The notes: a model not told the origin generated them from the sequence alone. Positions 38,601 to 51,526 are shown, counted from the stretch's first letter. The stretch is 64,000 bases of DNA from Buddleja alternifolia (GCA_019426215.1 CM033408.1:30669953-30733952), one strand, 5' to 3'. Numbers and translations are program-made.

Positions 38601-39410
38601 GCTGGAGAGGATTACAACGTGCTTCTTTCCATTGGCAGCCGCAAAATTTGCCATGTTCTTAGCATATTCAATCATCATGCCCTGTTTCACAAGCATTTTG
38701 AGAAGGTGTTTTTACAATGAAACTAAGCCTACAGCTCTATGCAAATCATTTTAGATACAAAGGCCAGCTTTTAAATGATCCAAATACTCCAGAGTTACAC
38801 AATGATGCAATTACATTGAACAATAAACTGAAATTCGAATGCGCAACAAATAACATAACCAGAAAACGGATTACTAGTGCTTCTATAACTGAAAATAACC
38901 AAAATTCAATACCTTAATAATAGGAGACCGCTGCTGCACAAGTGTCAATGCACTCGAAGACGACTCGTAAGCTGCCAAATTTAACCAAATATTGTAACAT
39001 TCAAGTAGAATCAAACATACAAAATTCTAGTGCAGAACAGTAGAAGCAAAAAAAAAAAAATCAGGAAAAATCACCTTCGACAGGGAGTGCAAGATTTCCA
39101 GGAGGCGAAGGCGAATACGCATCATTTCCGACACAAGGAAGCACATTAGGTTCATCTAAATATCCGATTTTCTCTGCTTTTAGCGACGAAATTAACAAAT
39201 CCACAGCTAACTGACCTACATTTCCGATCGACAGCGCCGGCTGAACAATTCAAAACATCAAAATTACATTAAACACTTCAATCGTAAAGCAGAATATCAG
39301 GAAAAACATGAATTTCAAAGGAAAAAGAATTCGAAACCCTAAAATCGAACCAGAATTAAAGTAGAGCAGCTAGGGTTCAATTGTTTCCCTTCTTCGAGAT
39401 AGAACTCCAT
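35643..39410 (-). CDS. Proteasome assembly chaperone 2 (PAC2/PSMG2 family), seven exons
   Basis: Exons 39410-39351, 39240-39075, 38971-38913, 38681-38563, 37632-37398, 36860-36737 and 35722-35643 join to 280 residues with continuous frame and GT-AG introns. The start is MEFYLEEGKQLNPSCSTLILPALSIGNVGQLAVDLL, the family's N-terminal block. The end ITPFSWQSVYGPPADMSLF is the conserved C-terminus. In yeast and animals PAC1-PAC2 helps assemble the alpha ring of the 20S proteasome, and the plant protein should do the same in the cytosol or nucleus. The acceptor of exon 5 had to be the upstream AG (after 37633), because the nearer CAG breaks the frame. The last intron is about 1 kb and holds TA/CA microsatellites and a SINE. 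Confidence 0.93.
36276..36495 (-). mobile_element. Au-like SINE with 17-bp target duplication
   Basis: On the minus strand it starts GAGAACCTGGTCGGGCAACT and ends GCGGGTTTCCGTTGTCATCC plus poly-A, with GGTTTACCCAGTGCGCACCC and CAAGGGTAGCAG just before. This matches what I remember of the plant Au SINE 3' region. TTGTGTTGAGAGTTGTT (36259-36275) and TTGTGTTAAGAGTTGTT (36498-36514) flank it with one mismatch. It sits in the last intron of PAC2, in the same orientation as the gene. Confidence 0.8.
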
Positions 39411-40763
39411 GCGTGTAATTCAACGGATGATATGGAGTATCAAATCGTGATTATACAACAATTTTTCAGTTTCTGAGTGAATTAACAGTGAAATTTCTTG
39501 AAGAAGAAGAAAGGATTTTCGATTTTTTCTTAACGCGCCTAAATATCATACGAAGTTCTAACGAGGGCTTTGATTTGGGCTTATACATGGGCTATATTAT
39601 TGGATGTTCCAGATCAAACTTTGGCCTTAAAGATTCACATTTCAGGCAAAGCTATTAAGATATAAATAATAGGTCCAATTTGCGACCCAAAATTTGTTAG
39701 GCCAGTCGTATGAGTTTTCACTTTTATCTGAGAGGTTCTGATTGTAATTTCAGATTGTCACAAATTGTGACTTTTTCTCTTTATTTGGAGCCTTATAAAG
39801 TCAGTGCAGCTCATGATTAAAAACTATCGATCTGAGTTTGTTGGATCAGGATATCCTCATAATTAATAATTTGGTCCAATAATTAATAATTAGGTCCAAT
39901 ATGCAGAAGAAACAAAAATCATGTTATATCTCAAACCCGTGGGCCAAGACTAATGCTTTAAGATATTATCAAAAGCGAAACGAAGAAGTCTCCTAAGTAA
40001 TCTCTTTACAAACAAAAATGCTCAAAATCGAGTATTTTGTTTAGCGACCAAAATCTATTCCACTCAGGTCTATATGTGATGATCAATTTGCATTTTTCGT
40101 AAAAGAATTTATTGAGCAAAGTTTTACTAATTTTTGCAAGTGGTTCTTAATACAATTAACAGTGATTATCAAATTATATATTTTTAAGAAAACCAATCAT
40201 TTAATTTTAGTTCAAAAGTAAATTATAGACAATAATATAGTGGAGATATTTTCTTTAGGCTCTAGTATAGTAAATACACTAAAGGGAGGACCAAATGGAA
40301 AACAAATATTAGCGACTCGACTAATATCAAAATCAACATAAAACAAAAATTTTGTACGCGAAAACTTAGTTCTCATACCTTAGAGACTGACACTCTTGAT
40401 CAAGCGAAAAATAACAAAAATAAGAAATAATAAAATCTTATTTATTGATGTCCAAAGAACTACAACACTCAGCAAAACCAATTAGAGAAACCCGATCTTC
40501 AAATTTATCTCGAACAATTTGTCCAGACTTAGAGTGACTCTTAGGGAAAACACTTTTGTACACCGGTTTTGGGCCTCACTTGTGCATCTTGTGGCTGTGA
40601 TTAATTCACATCACTTATTTTGATTTTTTGATTTAAAAAACAAATGATAGATTAATCATATCCACAAATGTCCACAGATGGGGTCCAAGACCCGGTTTAT
40701 ACAAGAATTTTCCGACTCTTAGAGAGTTCCTAAATTTTTAAATAATTATAAACTTCTATGTAT
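39411..40763. other. Intergenic upstream of PAC2
   Basis: No gene seen. The PAC2 leader and promoter lie in the first few hundred bases. Confidence 0.45.
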
Positions 40764-40788
40764 GATATATATATATATATATATATAT
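40764..40788. repeat. TA microsatellite
   Basis: About 12 AT/TA units in intergenic sequence. Confidence 0.9.
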
Positions 40789-41599
40789 TTCATATCAACT
40801 GTATTTTTGACTAAGTATTATATACTACATATGTATCTATAATATAAAATACTAAATTAAAATATATGATTTGGATTGATAATCAAGATCCATTGTATTT
40901 CTTTCCAAAGTTGGTAACCAAAAATACAGGTGGTTTCATGGGGTGATTAATTAATAATAATGTCTCCCTAATATAATTTTTGCTTCCATAATCCGGGCAT
41001 CCTACGTGTTTAATTTCTTTTGATTTATAATGTCAAAAAATTCATAGTAAAATGCCTAGTGTAAGGGAACGTATGTGATAATTTGAAGACATGCTTAAGC
41101 TCATATTTTATTTAGTTGTTACTTAAAAACACCTACGTAATATGTATATTATTTTCTATTAAGGAAAAAAAAATTAAGTAGTACTAGTATAATTTAATTA
41201 GTAGATAGAAATCGTGTCAAAAGCACTTATTAACACATTAGCATGGTCTTTTAAGCTACCATTAGGGGTGTACATTAATTGTCAATATGTATGCTTTTTT
41301 ATTATGTACTTTTGATGTCTTTTTCAATTTGTAATGAATGTATATGATCCACACTAACGTGTACGTATAAGGAGATATTTTTTAAGCTTAACATTAATTA
41401 AGTCATTATTTCAATTTAGAATATAGAAAAGGCTATTGAAAATTTTCTAAGATTACATTCTTATATCCCAAAAAAATACTAAAATATTTTTCAACCTAAA
41501 ATGACAATTCCACCAACCATTCTTTTGAAAAAAAATAGCCAAGGTTCATTAACGTCTTTTTATATATATTGCTTTTCTCGCAAATATCTTGAATCGATA
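40789..41599. other. Intergenic, no gene seen
   Basis: AT-rich spacer. Confidence 0.45.
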
Positions 41600-41940
41600 A
41601 ATATTAAATTTTATAATAATTTATTAGTAACATATAATTTATCTAATTTTTTATATTTTAGAAAATTTAAAAATTAAAACACTGAAATAAATATTATAAA
41701 TAATACAATTGTTGATTTAAATTTTCTTAAATAATAATATTTACACTAAAAAATGCAATTTAATTCTTAACATGTAAGGTTAAAGGTAGATAAATTCATA
41801 AATCTATTGACCATCAATCTTCGGTTTCTTGAATGAAAGACGGTTAAATGAGTTTTTTAAATTAAAAAATATTTTAATGAGTTTTTAAGATACAATTTTT
41901 TGAAGATATTTATAGAAATTTTCTCTAAAATAAAGAACAT
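41600..41940. repeat. AT-rich dispersed repeat, copy 3
   Basis: The word order GAAAATTTAAAAATTAAAA, AAATTCATAAATCTATT, GGTTAAATGAG, AAATTAAAAAATATTTTAAT, GAAATTTTCTC corresponds to 1-335 and 11150-11455, more diverged. Confidence 0.45.
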
Positions 41941-42085
41941 CAAATTGTAATAGATAATGCTAATATAATCACTATTTAGGGTCTTATGTCATTTTATAGT
42001 TTAATTGAATGAATGAAAGTTTAATAATATTCTTCATGTTTTCTTTTTAAATGGAAAAAGCCCATCATTAGAAGAACTATCACTT

Positions 42086-42290
42086 CCATTGATAGTAAAT
42101 GAAAGTTGGTTAAGGTTGAGGGGTTCGACTCTCATTGGATGCATGTGGGTTTTCTCTCTACTTGTAATAGTAGTTTGTTTGTAATAGTTTGTAGCTTATG
42201 ATTGTATTTGTTTATGATGCTTACTTGTAATAGATTCTCTTGCAATCAATGTATTATGATGTTGTAATCGGTCCTTTCAAAAAAAAAAAA
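42086..42290 (+). mobile_element. tRNA-derived SINE-like insert with poly-A tail
   Basis: About 205 bp ending in 13 A, flanked by AGAACTATCACTT (42073-42085) and AGAACTATCATTT (42291-42303). Near its 5' end, GAAAGTTGGTTAAGG and GGGGTTCGACTC are spaced like the A and B boxes of a tRNA-type pol III promoter. It does not match the Au family. Confidence 0.75.
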
Positions 42291-42682
42291 AGAACTATCA
42301 TTTAAACCCAAAAAAAGGGTTTTTTATGAGTTTTTGAGCCGTCTAATATTGATAACTACTTATGTGGTTGGATTTATATGATATCACCATACGCAAAATG
42401 AAAATTATTCCCATAAGCTCTTAAAAATAGTTAAATAACACTCCCCAAATGAAAAAATTAGCAAAGGCAGTTTGATCGATATTTGAATCATTTAATTCAA
42501 AATTTCTATTTAAATATTTCATAACACCTTTGCAAAATGAATTGGTATAATACATATCAATTTTATGTTTATTTCTTTAATCCATTCGATAAATATACAT
42601 TGAGCGAAATACGTGATACAATACCATTTTGCAAGAACACATTGGAACTATATATCAAAATCAAGCCTATGTGACGAACAAT

Positions 42683-43235
42683 TTTTTTTGAAGGAGAAGC
42701 GGTGATTTTATTTCATTCAATAATCAGTTTACAATGTCAAGAACAATACAACTGAGACTGTCTCTAACGATGTAGTAAAAAACAATTAAAGCACCAAATA
42801 TCAAGTTTTTCAAGATAACAAATTTTAAGAACTAATAAACAACACAAAACCACACTCTTATTCAAGAGAGACGAAACTCTCATTCGAGAGAGAGAAAACA
42901 AACTCTCAGACGAGAGAGAAAACAAAATACTAAACAAACTATCTAAAAAGCTATATAAAATCTTATGAATCACCCGTCTTCATCTCGTCAGATCCGTGTC
43001 TGTCTCGTTAGATCCATCACCGTTTCGTCAGATTTGAAGTTGGGTTATACAATTTAAAGAGGGTGCTCCAACCCAATCCGCCGACGATGGTGGTGGCAAA
43101 AATGGTGAAGGAGGCGACTGCTTCACCAAGTCATCATCGGTGGAGAAAGAAAAAAAAAAAAGATAACTAGTATTTTTCTTTTTCTTGATAGATAGAGGCG
43201 AGATAACGTGAATCCTAATTTGATTCGTATCATAT
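42683..43235 (-). mobile_element. Retroposed insert (truncated LINE or retrocopy) with 15-bp target duplication
   Basis: TATGTGACGAACAAT flanks both sides exactly (42668-42682, 43236-43250). The minus-strand 3' end is an A run preceded by AATGAAATAAAATC, a polyadenylation-like signal. The body has no convincing frame but carries GAGAGTTTCGTCTC/GAGAGTTTGTTTTC tandem words. It could be a LINE 3' region or a copied transcript. The source was not identified. Confidence 0.75.
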
Positions 43236-43250
43236 TATGTGACGAACAAT

Positions 43251-44435
43251 GACAATGTGACAGTTGTAGGTTGGGCCAGCAAGCATAATTATTAAATATT
43301 TGTGAACAAGTTTTTATGAAAAAATATTACCAATTAATATACGTGGTCCAAATACTATGCAAATAGACCTTTTCAAAAGTCAATAGCTTATTCAAAATAT
43401 TTGTTTAAATTGTTATTTTATAATAATTATAGTAGTAATAATAATAATAATATATCAAGATCTTGGTTACGATTCGTTGAATTATAGCAACTTTTTTTTT
43501 CAATTTTCCATGTTAGTATCTCTTAAGCTGACGTATAGTACCTAAGTCGTGGCACCACATGATAGGCTTAAATTCCCAGCGGTGCACATATGGCTTTATT
43601 TAATTTGCTCATCTTTGTACAAAGATAATATTACGTGGCGGCTTAATACGGCAGTCGTCATGAATGTAACGCAATTAGTCCACTTTCAAATATGAAATAA
43701 TAGAGGCATGATCCAGAAATTGATTCGACCTTAGGAGCTAAGTGACTCGATCGAGCTTCACTAGCTACCTTTGAGCTTATCACGATATGCTTAAATTCAG
43801 CTTATAAATATCTCGTCTCAATTATCATGGAGCTTAATAATCACCTATTGAATCACATGCATCTAATAAAAAAATTCTTAGGCTCAATTCGAAATCGTAT
43901 CACATTTTACATGAGTTTTCAGGTTTATTATAAGTCAATTAACAGTCACACACTCACACTAATATTTTTTTCCCTTGAAGCATACAAATTGAAGGAACTA
44001 ATTAATATTTAACTAGCCAAAGATCGAGAAAGGCTTAACATTTCATAATACATGTAGAATCTGCAACAATTAATATGAGGACTAAAGTCTAATTATAAAT
44101 GCGATGACATGAAGAACGTTGAAATTCTTTAGAAAATATACGGGCTAGCTTGGCTGAGCCTAATTAATAAGATTTAAATTCAAACCATAAATTTATTAGG
44201 TTAAATTTGATTACTTAAAGTCTTAAACTCAGTCATACTCATGTTTGATGAGACTCGACTCAGATATAAGCGGAATGAGCAATTGAGCTCCGGACATGCC
44301 TAACTGATTAATAGATTTAACAGTCATAAGTGATCCAAAATTAAAGCTGAAAAATAAATCAAGTTATTCAAGATTTAATTTTGGATCAATTGTAAAAAGC
44401 TTATTTTAGCTCAATTAATTAACATGATTAAATAT
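43251..44435. other. Intergenic, no gene seen
   Basis: AT-rich spacer with no coding support. Confidence 0.45.
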
Positions 44436-44690
44436 TGGGTGAATTACATGCACACCCCCTCATTTTAGTGTTAATTACCAAAACTCCCCCTGACTTTTGG
44501 TAAATTACAACGAGATCCCCTCAAGGGATCTATTTGTAAGGTTTACAGGGGTGAGATTATAAGATTTTTTAAATACATGACGGGGGGTGAAATTGTTAGA
44601 ATGTTTTAACATGAGGGGGATTTTATAAAGGTCATGGGGTTTTCGGTAATTTTGCACTAAAATGAAGCGGTGTACATGTAATTTTCTCTT
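44436..44690. mobile_element. MITE of the AATTACC...CCCC family
   Basis: GGGTGAATTACATGCACACC on the left pairs with the reverse of GGTGTACATGTAATTTTCTC on the right. The interior (AATTACCAAAACTCCCCCTG, GATCTATTTGTAAGG, TTTAACATGAGGG) matches the element at 7166-7433. The target duplication is not clean. Confidence 0.7.
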
Positions 44691-44699
44691 TAATATTTG

Positions 44700-45722
44700 T
44701 ATGAAGAAAAAAAAAAGGGTTTGTTAATCGTATTCAATTCAATTAAAGTTCGACGGAGCTTGATTTAATTAATAATAAAATCAAAACTAAACACAAATTT
44801 TAAAGTTCGATAATAATTTAAATAAATCTCGACGACACATTAATTAGCTTGATTGGATTCATTTTCAACTCTAACTAAAATTATAGTACTCAATTCATTT
44901 AAGAATTTTCCGATCGTTCTCACTTTCACCATCATCTCACTATGGGAGTTTATTTTGCAGGTGGCCACACCTGGTGACCGTTGACGTGTTGGCCTGTAAA
45001 TGAATGTGAATCAAATGTATCACAATAAATTTATTCAAAAAAATAAAAATGTATCACTATATTTAGCAAAAACATAAAAAGAGGACATGTATCACAATAT
45101 TTGCATCTCCATTATAGCAGTTATTTTGCTATACAAGCAACTGCCCTGAGAGGTTTGGCGGAGTATACATTCCTAACTTTGAAAATTCACATTTTAAATT
45201 TTGTTTTCATATGTGGTTTACTAAATCAGCCTAGCTAATTCTTCTTGCTTGAAATAAATATTAAGTACGTAAATCTCAAATTTTATCGAGTATTTTATTT
45301 TCTCCCTCTATTCAGACTCAAATGTGTATTACAAATGATATTTAGTAAAATGATAATTTATATATGATGCATAATATAAGACAAAACCAAGAATTAGATT
45401 AGACTAAACGCCAAGTGATTCTTTTTTTTTTTTCTCTTTTTGGTTCCTCAGGGTGTCCTTAATCTCGGGGGCCTAAGACCAACATCTCGAGATATTGTGA
45501 GACACAATTGCAAGGACCTCTCGAAATGATTCAAATCAACACGAACAGGATGAAAAATTCTAGTTTATTCCAAGCTCTATCGACTCAAATGCATTATCAC
45601 AATGTGAGTGGATTATAATTTTTATATAATTAATCACGCATTTTACGAAATTCATTTGGAATGACTGGAATTTCTTAGGAGTGTAAATTTACCAATTAAA
45701 CTCCCGTCCACATTATCAATTA
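44700..45722. other. Intergenic upstream of the WD40 gene
   Basis: Starts with a poor copy of the GAGCTCGA-type repeat (44700-44885), then promoter-side sequence. No gene seen. Confidence 0.4.
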
Positions 45723-45889
45723 ATGTTCTTTTCCCACGTGTCCCTCTCTCACATTCTTAGCCCACCCACCCCCACCCCTCCCCTCAAGTCTCAATATATG
45801 TATGCCCCCATACTCAATAATCCATATTTCAGTTCCAAAACCCTCTCACCATTTTTCTTCTCAAAATCTCAACCATCAATATATAAACT

Positions 45890-45915
45890 ATATATATATA
45901 TATATATATATATAT
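45890..45915. repeat. TA microsatellite in the leader of the WD40 gene
   Basis: About 13 TA units ending 25 nt before the ATG at 45940. It may lie in the 5' untranslated region. Confidence 0.85.
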
Positions 45916-45939
45916 CCTCATTCCAAATTATATATAACA

Positions 45940-47310
45940 ATGAGGATCACGAAAATCAACGGCGCCCCTTATTCTCCGGCGAAAAACAATCTCCGCCGTC
46001 GAAAGCTCGCAGCCCTCCTCTCCTCAAATGATTTGAACGACGTCCACCCCTCTTCACGGCGTAACAGTAATTCCTCCATTAATCCAACCATACATAAGCA
46101 AAATTCCAGCCCTACAACCGCCATTTCTTCTCCAAATTTCACCTCTTCGTCGCCGTGTAGCACCCAACCCTCACCCTACATGAAATCCCCCTGGGCCAAT
46201 CAATCCTCGAACGATTACTCAGACGACGATGAACATGACAAGTGTAATTCATTCACCAAATACGGCCTAATCGGCTCAATTTTCCGCGAAGAAGGTCACA
46301 TTTATTCCCTCGCGGCCGCCGGGGATTTGTTATACACCGGCTCCGATAGCAAGAATGTGAGGGTGTGGAAAAATTTAGAGGACTTTTCGGGGTTTAAATC
46401 CGGTAGCGGGTTGGTGAAAGCAATTGTTGTACTGGGGGAAAAGATTTTCACAGGTCATCAAGATGGGAAAATTAGGGTTTGGGGATTTTCGAGCGATGAT
46501 AAAAGGAGTGTTTGCAAATACAACCGCGTCGGGAACTTACCGATGACACAAGATTTATTAACGAAATCGATAAACCCAAAAAACTACATTGAAGTGTGGC
46601 GAAAGCGCCATGTTACGTGGATCAAGCATTACGACGCCGTATCGTGCATGAGCGTTGACGTTGATCATGGTTTGTTGTACTCGGGGTCATGGGATAGGAC
46701 TTTGAAAGTGTGGCGAATTTCGGATTTTAAATGCGTCGAATCGATCGACGCGCACGACGACGCGTTGAATTCAGTCGCCGTCGCTTTCGACGGAATGGTG
46801 TTCACCGGTTCGGCGGACGGCACGGTGAAGGCCTGGCGGCGGGAGGTGGCGGCGAAGCGGAATAAGTTTCGGCACGTGTTGGTGGAGACGTTGTTGAGGC
46901 AGGAACACGCGCTGACGTCGTTGGCGGTGAACCGGGCCGCCGGGACGGTTTACGCCGGTTCTTCGGACGGTTTGGTTAGCTTTTGGGAGTGTGAGAACCG
47001 GTTCATGTTATACGGCGGCGTTTTGAGGGGGCATAAGTTGGCGGTGCTGTGTTTGGCTGTGGGGGGTAATTTGGTGTTGAGTGGATCGGCGGATAAGAGT
47101 ATATGCGTGTGGCGGAGGGATGTCGGTGGGGTCCACGCGTGCGTGGCGGTGCTGACTGGACACGGTGGTCCGGTGAAGTGTCTAGCGGTGGAGGAGGAGG
47201 AGGGTGAGAATGAGAGGTGGATTGTGTATAGTGGGAGCTTGGACAAGAGTGTTAAGATTTGGAGGGTTTCCGAGCACGCGCCGAGCTTGAAGGAATTGCA
47301 AGAGGAGTGA
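45940..47310 (+). CDS. WD40-repeat protein, JINGUBANG (JGB)-like
   Basis: An intronless gene of 456 residues. A Ser/Asn/Pro-rich N-terminus of about 100 residues precedes a seven-bladed WD40 propeller. Visible blades include [78 protein letters not shown] and [13 protein letters not shown]. The insert [37 protein letters not shown] between blades is typical of the plant JGB-type subgroup, in which the Arabidopsis founder restrains pollen germination. WD40 proteins act as scaffolds. An in-frame ATG at 45802 would add 46 residues read from TA repeats, so the ATG at 45940 ([13 protein letters not shown]) is preferred. The 3' half is rich in GC. Confidence 0.92.
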   Translation: MRITKINGAPYSPAKNNLRRRKLAALLSSNDLNDVHPSSRRNSNSSINPTIHKQNSSPTTAISSPNFTSSSPCSTQPSPYMKSPWANQSSNDYSDDDEHDKCNSFTKYGLIGSIFREEGHIYSLAAAGDLLYTGSDSKNVRVWKNLEDFSGFKSGSGLVKAIVVLGEKIFTGHQDGKIRVWGFSSDDKRSVCKYNRVGNLPMTQDLLTKSINPKNYIEVWRKRHVTWIKHYDAVSCMSVDVDHGLLYSGSWDRTLKVWRISDFKCVESIDAHDDALNSVAVAFDGMVFTGSADGTVKAWRREVAAKRNKFRHVLVETLLRQEHALTSLAVNRAAGTVYAGSSDGLVSFWECENRFMLYGGVLRGHKLAVLCLAVGGNLVLSGSADKSICVWRRDVGGVHACVAVLTGHGGPVKCLAVEEEEGENERWIVYSGSLDKSVKIWRVSEHAPSLKELQEE

Positions 47311-47559
47311 AAGTTACGGCGCGTTCACCATACGCGCCGCCGAAGTGGTGAGGATGTGGTTTGTTGGTTGAAGACGAGAGAAAGAAGAATGGGGGCGTTT
47401 GAGGTCGCGGAGTCGTGTTTAGATTGGGGGAGATTTTAGAGGGAAAATTTAGAAGTGGTAAAAATGTCCAATGAGAACATTAATAGGGATGTTGATTGTT
47501 AGTTGTAGACATGTTTTAATGTTTAAGCTTTGAGCATATGATGAATTATAGTTAGGGGT
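47311..47559. other. 3' flank of the WD40 gene
   Basis: Probable 3' untranslated region with no other gene. Confidence 0.4.
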
Positions 47560-47850
47560 GAAAGACGAATAAAATTATTCGTTATTTTAAAGTTTATTTG
47601 AGTTTGGTTTGTTAACATATCAAATGAAGATTGAACAATTTTTTGTGTGTTTCATAAATTTAAAGCTCGACTAGATTACTAAAACATAATAAAATGTGTG
47701 TAAAAATCAACTTATTTGAGCTCGACTCGTGTTCAGCTCGATTAACAATCAAATCAAACTCAAACACAAATTCCAAAAATTGATATTATTTCAAACAAAT
47801 TTGAACAACTACTTGTTCGACTCGACTCGTTTATAACCATATAATTATAA
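47560..47850. repeat. Dispersed GAGCTCGA-type repeat, copy C
   Basis: GTTTGTTAACATATCAAATG, AAGCTCGACTAGATTAC, GCTCGATTAACAATCAAATC, AAACACAAATTCC, TTTCAAACAAATTTGAAC and CTCGACTCGTTTATA follow the order of copies A and B. Confidence 0.65.
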
Positions 47851-48851
47851 TCTAGATAAACGAAAGTAAATGCAAGGCATGAATTTGTATAGATCATATA
47901 AGTCATTCAGGGAGTTTCTGTTTCAAAACGGTATAATCAAACATATTTTATGTTGGGTAAATCATTTGTGGACTCATTGTATAAGTACGCAGTCGTATTA
48001 GTTCTCAAAATTTCCTAAAAATGACTTTTAAGAAAGGAAAGTTCAACTTTTAGTAGTAAACATACTTTCAAAGTGAAAAAATGAATACGAACCAAACTTC
48101 CATTAAAGGGTTTATTTAGTAATGAGAAAGAACCACCATGTCCTAGCTGAATTAGGCGCACATTGTTCCATAACTAATTGTTGAATAAATTTATGTTGAC
48201 ATAAATTTATATACACACATATTGTGAATATATGATATGAATTACAAAACTTGTGAATATATTGATATGAATTACAAGATAAATTCATATTAAGAGAAAC
48301 AAATAGTGTGATGGCCTTTCTTTTAGGTAAATGATATTGACACTCCACTATTCAATACAAATTTTTTTCTAAAAATAATAAAAAGTAAAGTAAAATTTCA
48401 GTAGTAATTTTTGCAATGCCAATATCAATTCCATTCTTTTATTAGTGGTTGAATCTACAATAATTCCTATCCAACTTGCATCTAATAAAGGCCCAACTTT
48501 TGGGCCATGTTGTATAAACATGTCATAATTACAAAGGTAAATTTGTATGGTACAAGTCTCCAAGAGGAGCTTATGGCCCAAATGACAAATGTAATTCATG
48601 TTATGTTAATTTATTTTTTTGGAGGTTGACATATATTATATTCAAGAAAATAAAAGGTTAATATTAAGTGGTTTAACTTGATTTAACTTATGTAACCAAA
48701 AAAAATAATCAAAACTTGATTTAACTTATAAGATATATACACATTTATTAATATACACACTAATATACACAGAGAGAGAGAGAGAGAAACGTTCCAAACA
48801 ATTTCTTCTTCTATTTTATTTATTTACCTCACATATGTAAAATGATTTCAA
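47851..48851. other. Intergenic, no gene seen
   Basis: AT-rich, with a short GA run near 48771-48786. Confidence 0.45.
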
Positions 48852-48860
48852 ATATTCAAT

Positions 48861-49373
48861 TGGGGGTGTTCATCAGTTTGGTTCAATCCGAAATCGATCC
48901 AAAAGTTCGGTTCAGTTTGGTTAAAAAATAAAAAAAAGTTGGTTCGATTTGGTGTAGTCAAATTGAATTTCCAGAAGAAAAAAAACTAGTCAAACTAGAA
49001 TTTTGACCCTCGTCTTTTTCGGTATCAGGTTGGAAAAGATAATTTTATTTATGAAGTGGCTAAAACAATTAATCAATTATAGAAGCATTCAAATGAGTTT
49101 CCTAAACTTTCACAAAAAAATTAAAACTAGATTGAAATAATTGAGTTTTAATTAGGGCTAATTTTAATTAATTCTTTTTTCTTTTCTTATAAGTTGTCAC
49201 TAGGAAACACACTTTTATAGTCTATATTAAACTCCTAATGTAGAAAATATAAAATAAAATATTTGGTTTTCGTTTAACTGAACCGAACCGAATTTTTTGA
49301 TTCAATTTCGGTTCAAACTGAAGTTTCAATTTTCGTTTCGATTCGGACAGATAATCGAACTGTGCATACTCCT
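48861..49373. mobile_element. 513-bp foldback element with 9-bp target duplication
   Basis: ATATTCAAT flanks both sides (48852-48860, 49374-49382). The ends GGGGGTGTTCATCAGTTTGG and the reverse of AATCGAACTGTGCATACTCC are imperfect inverted repeats. The arms are rich in GGTTCGGTT/AACCGAACC words, as in a widespread plant MITE type. Non-coding. Confidence 0.8.
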
Positions 49374-49382
49374 ATATTCAAT

Positions 49383-51172
49383 CACTTTTAGCAATAATAA
49401 TTTGCCCAATGCTTTCAAAATATGATCCGGTAATATCACAACACCTTATTAAAATACATTAATATTTTACTAAAGAAAAAAATTATAAATTAAAAAAAAT
49501 TAGAGGGAGGGTTATACTTATACCAAACCACTTGGAAGTCAAAGTCCAAAATATGATATCGTGTCAATCACGTGATGCCTTAATCCAACCCATTAGCACT
49601 TCTAGATTAATTCAAACTTAACCAGAGAAACTACTAATTAATCAAACTCAACAATTAATTAATATTAATTATTGATTAACCATAGTAAAAATCTGCTTAT
49701 AAACCCTCGTTCACGTGGAACTAATGCCCAATAAAAGAAAGGATATTCCTTTTCCTTTTTGAAAAGATCAAGTTGTAAGTTGAAATTTGACAAAGAAAAA
49801 AAAAATTGCGGGTCCTCCTTTTTCTAGATTTCCTCACTAGCTAGTAGCTATTCATATTCATCATAAGTGACCGATTCAAGTGATCGAGTTTTAAGTTTCA
49901 ATATAATCACGATTATTATTGTAAACTAAATCTTAGATCTTGTCTCATTAATCGCTTTAATTGCTAGTTTTGCGAGCTACAAGAAATAATCGACTTCTTT
50001 TTGTAGTATTCTCGAATTTTGTTTACAATTATTAGAATAGACAATTTAGTTTACACTACCCTATTGAGTATTATTTAAGTATGAATTATTAAATATGTAC
50101 AAAATGATGCCATCATATACTATTCGACTACTGAATTGCTTGAATTTATACCCAAATGGATAACATTGAATGAACCAAACTAATCTCATTTTCTTGAACC
50201 ATTCTACGGTAAATGAAAATCATTGAGTATTGTTTAAATCGCTTGAATCCATACCCAAGTTGATAATATTGAATGAACCAAGCTACTCTCAATTTTTTTT
50301 TGAACCATTCTATGGTAAATGAACATCATTGAGAATTGTTTATCATACATCATTGAATTAAAATGATTGAAGTGGTAAATTATAGTACACACAAAAATTT
50401 TCCGATTCATTGTAAAAACAATTGTATTTCCATTTATAAGGTTTCCATTTTAAATAGAACAATTCAAATTTCTTTAAGGGAAATTCTAACCCGCTCCCGA
50501 TTCGACCATATCCAAAGTGTATTTCACTCAACCATAGTCGAAAAATTCAAATTTTTATCGTACATCACTGAATTTAGAACGAATGAAATGGTGTTTACCA
50601 TTATACCTATTACAATTAATAATAATTATGTAGAGCGGATCCCACTCAAATAATCCTTAAACGCACGAATTTCCAATTTATTCAACTGCAACTAGAAACA
50701 ATTGTATTTCCATTTATAAGGTTTCCATTTTCAATTAGAACAATTCACACGTTTTTAATGGAATTTCTAGTTTACTTCCGATTTAACGACACTTAAGTGC
50801 ATTTTAAAATAAACAAGCACAACTTATTAAACGCATCACTTATCGAGCAACCTAAGTTGGTGGACGATCCCTAAGTAACTTTGTAAGCTATTTATAATCC
50901 CAAAGACAATGCTCTAATCCTGATAGAAGATCGAAGCCGACCCTACCCAAATTTTTGTTAAAAAAACTGAAAAATAACTTGTCATGCAGCTTCACAATTC
51001 AAAGTCATAAAGTAGCAGGTTTGCCGGTCTTAGTCTACTATATATACAATGATACATACATATACAATATTTAAATGATATCCAAAATAAAATAACCAAT
51101 AAGCCAGATAATTTCCTCTCTTTCCCACCATCTTCCCGTCAAATTTCCTTGAAACGCGTTGATCAAGAAAAA
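49383..51172. other. Intergenic upstream of XLG
   Basis: Contains partial matches to the AAATTCTAGTCC MITE family (about 50476-50530 and 50755-50810) and two copies of ACAATTGTATTTCCATTTAT (50418 and 50698). No gene seen. Confidence 0.4.
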
Positions 51173-51526
51173 ATGGGTCGTTTGAAAATTGCTACTCTAG
51201 AACAAGTCTTTCAATCTTCAAGTCTTCGCACTGAGTTCTCAAAGTTGTCAAAGTCTCCATCTCTATCATACTACTGGTAAGACAAGAACAGAAATTCCCA
51301 TATTCTCTTATTAATAATTCCTTCTATGTTTTTATTCCCAATTCATTCAAGTCAATATACAAAGTTTTAACCGTTTTAATTGCCTTTATTTTGATAGTTT
51401 TTGCTCGTATATGTTTGAATTCATGATGGGTTTTTGTTAAACAGCTTATCTGTTGAAGGCCCTGATTAATTTCTTGGCTTTAGGTTTAGAATTGTTAGAG
51501 TTTTGAAGAATTTTGGGGGGTTTTGA
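51173..51526 (+). other. Possible upstream ORF in the XLG leader
   Basis: An ATG at 51173 opens a frame of 34 codons to a good splice donor (CTG/GTAAGA, intron 51277-51483, acceptor TTTAG). If spliced, the frame continues 14 codons to TGA at 51524-51526, six nt before the XLG ATG. If not spliced, it stops at TAA after 35 codons. Coding and splicing are inferred from sequence only. Confidence 0.45.

Noticed and set aside
32113..39410. CYP74 and neighbours as a biosynthetic gene cluster
   Set aside because: The adjacent genes (PAC2, phytocyanin, WD40, XLG) are not pathway enzymes, and no co-regulated enzymes are present.
46950..47246. 98-aa frame antisense to the WD40 gene
   Set aside because: Shadow of a GC-rich coding region with no domain.
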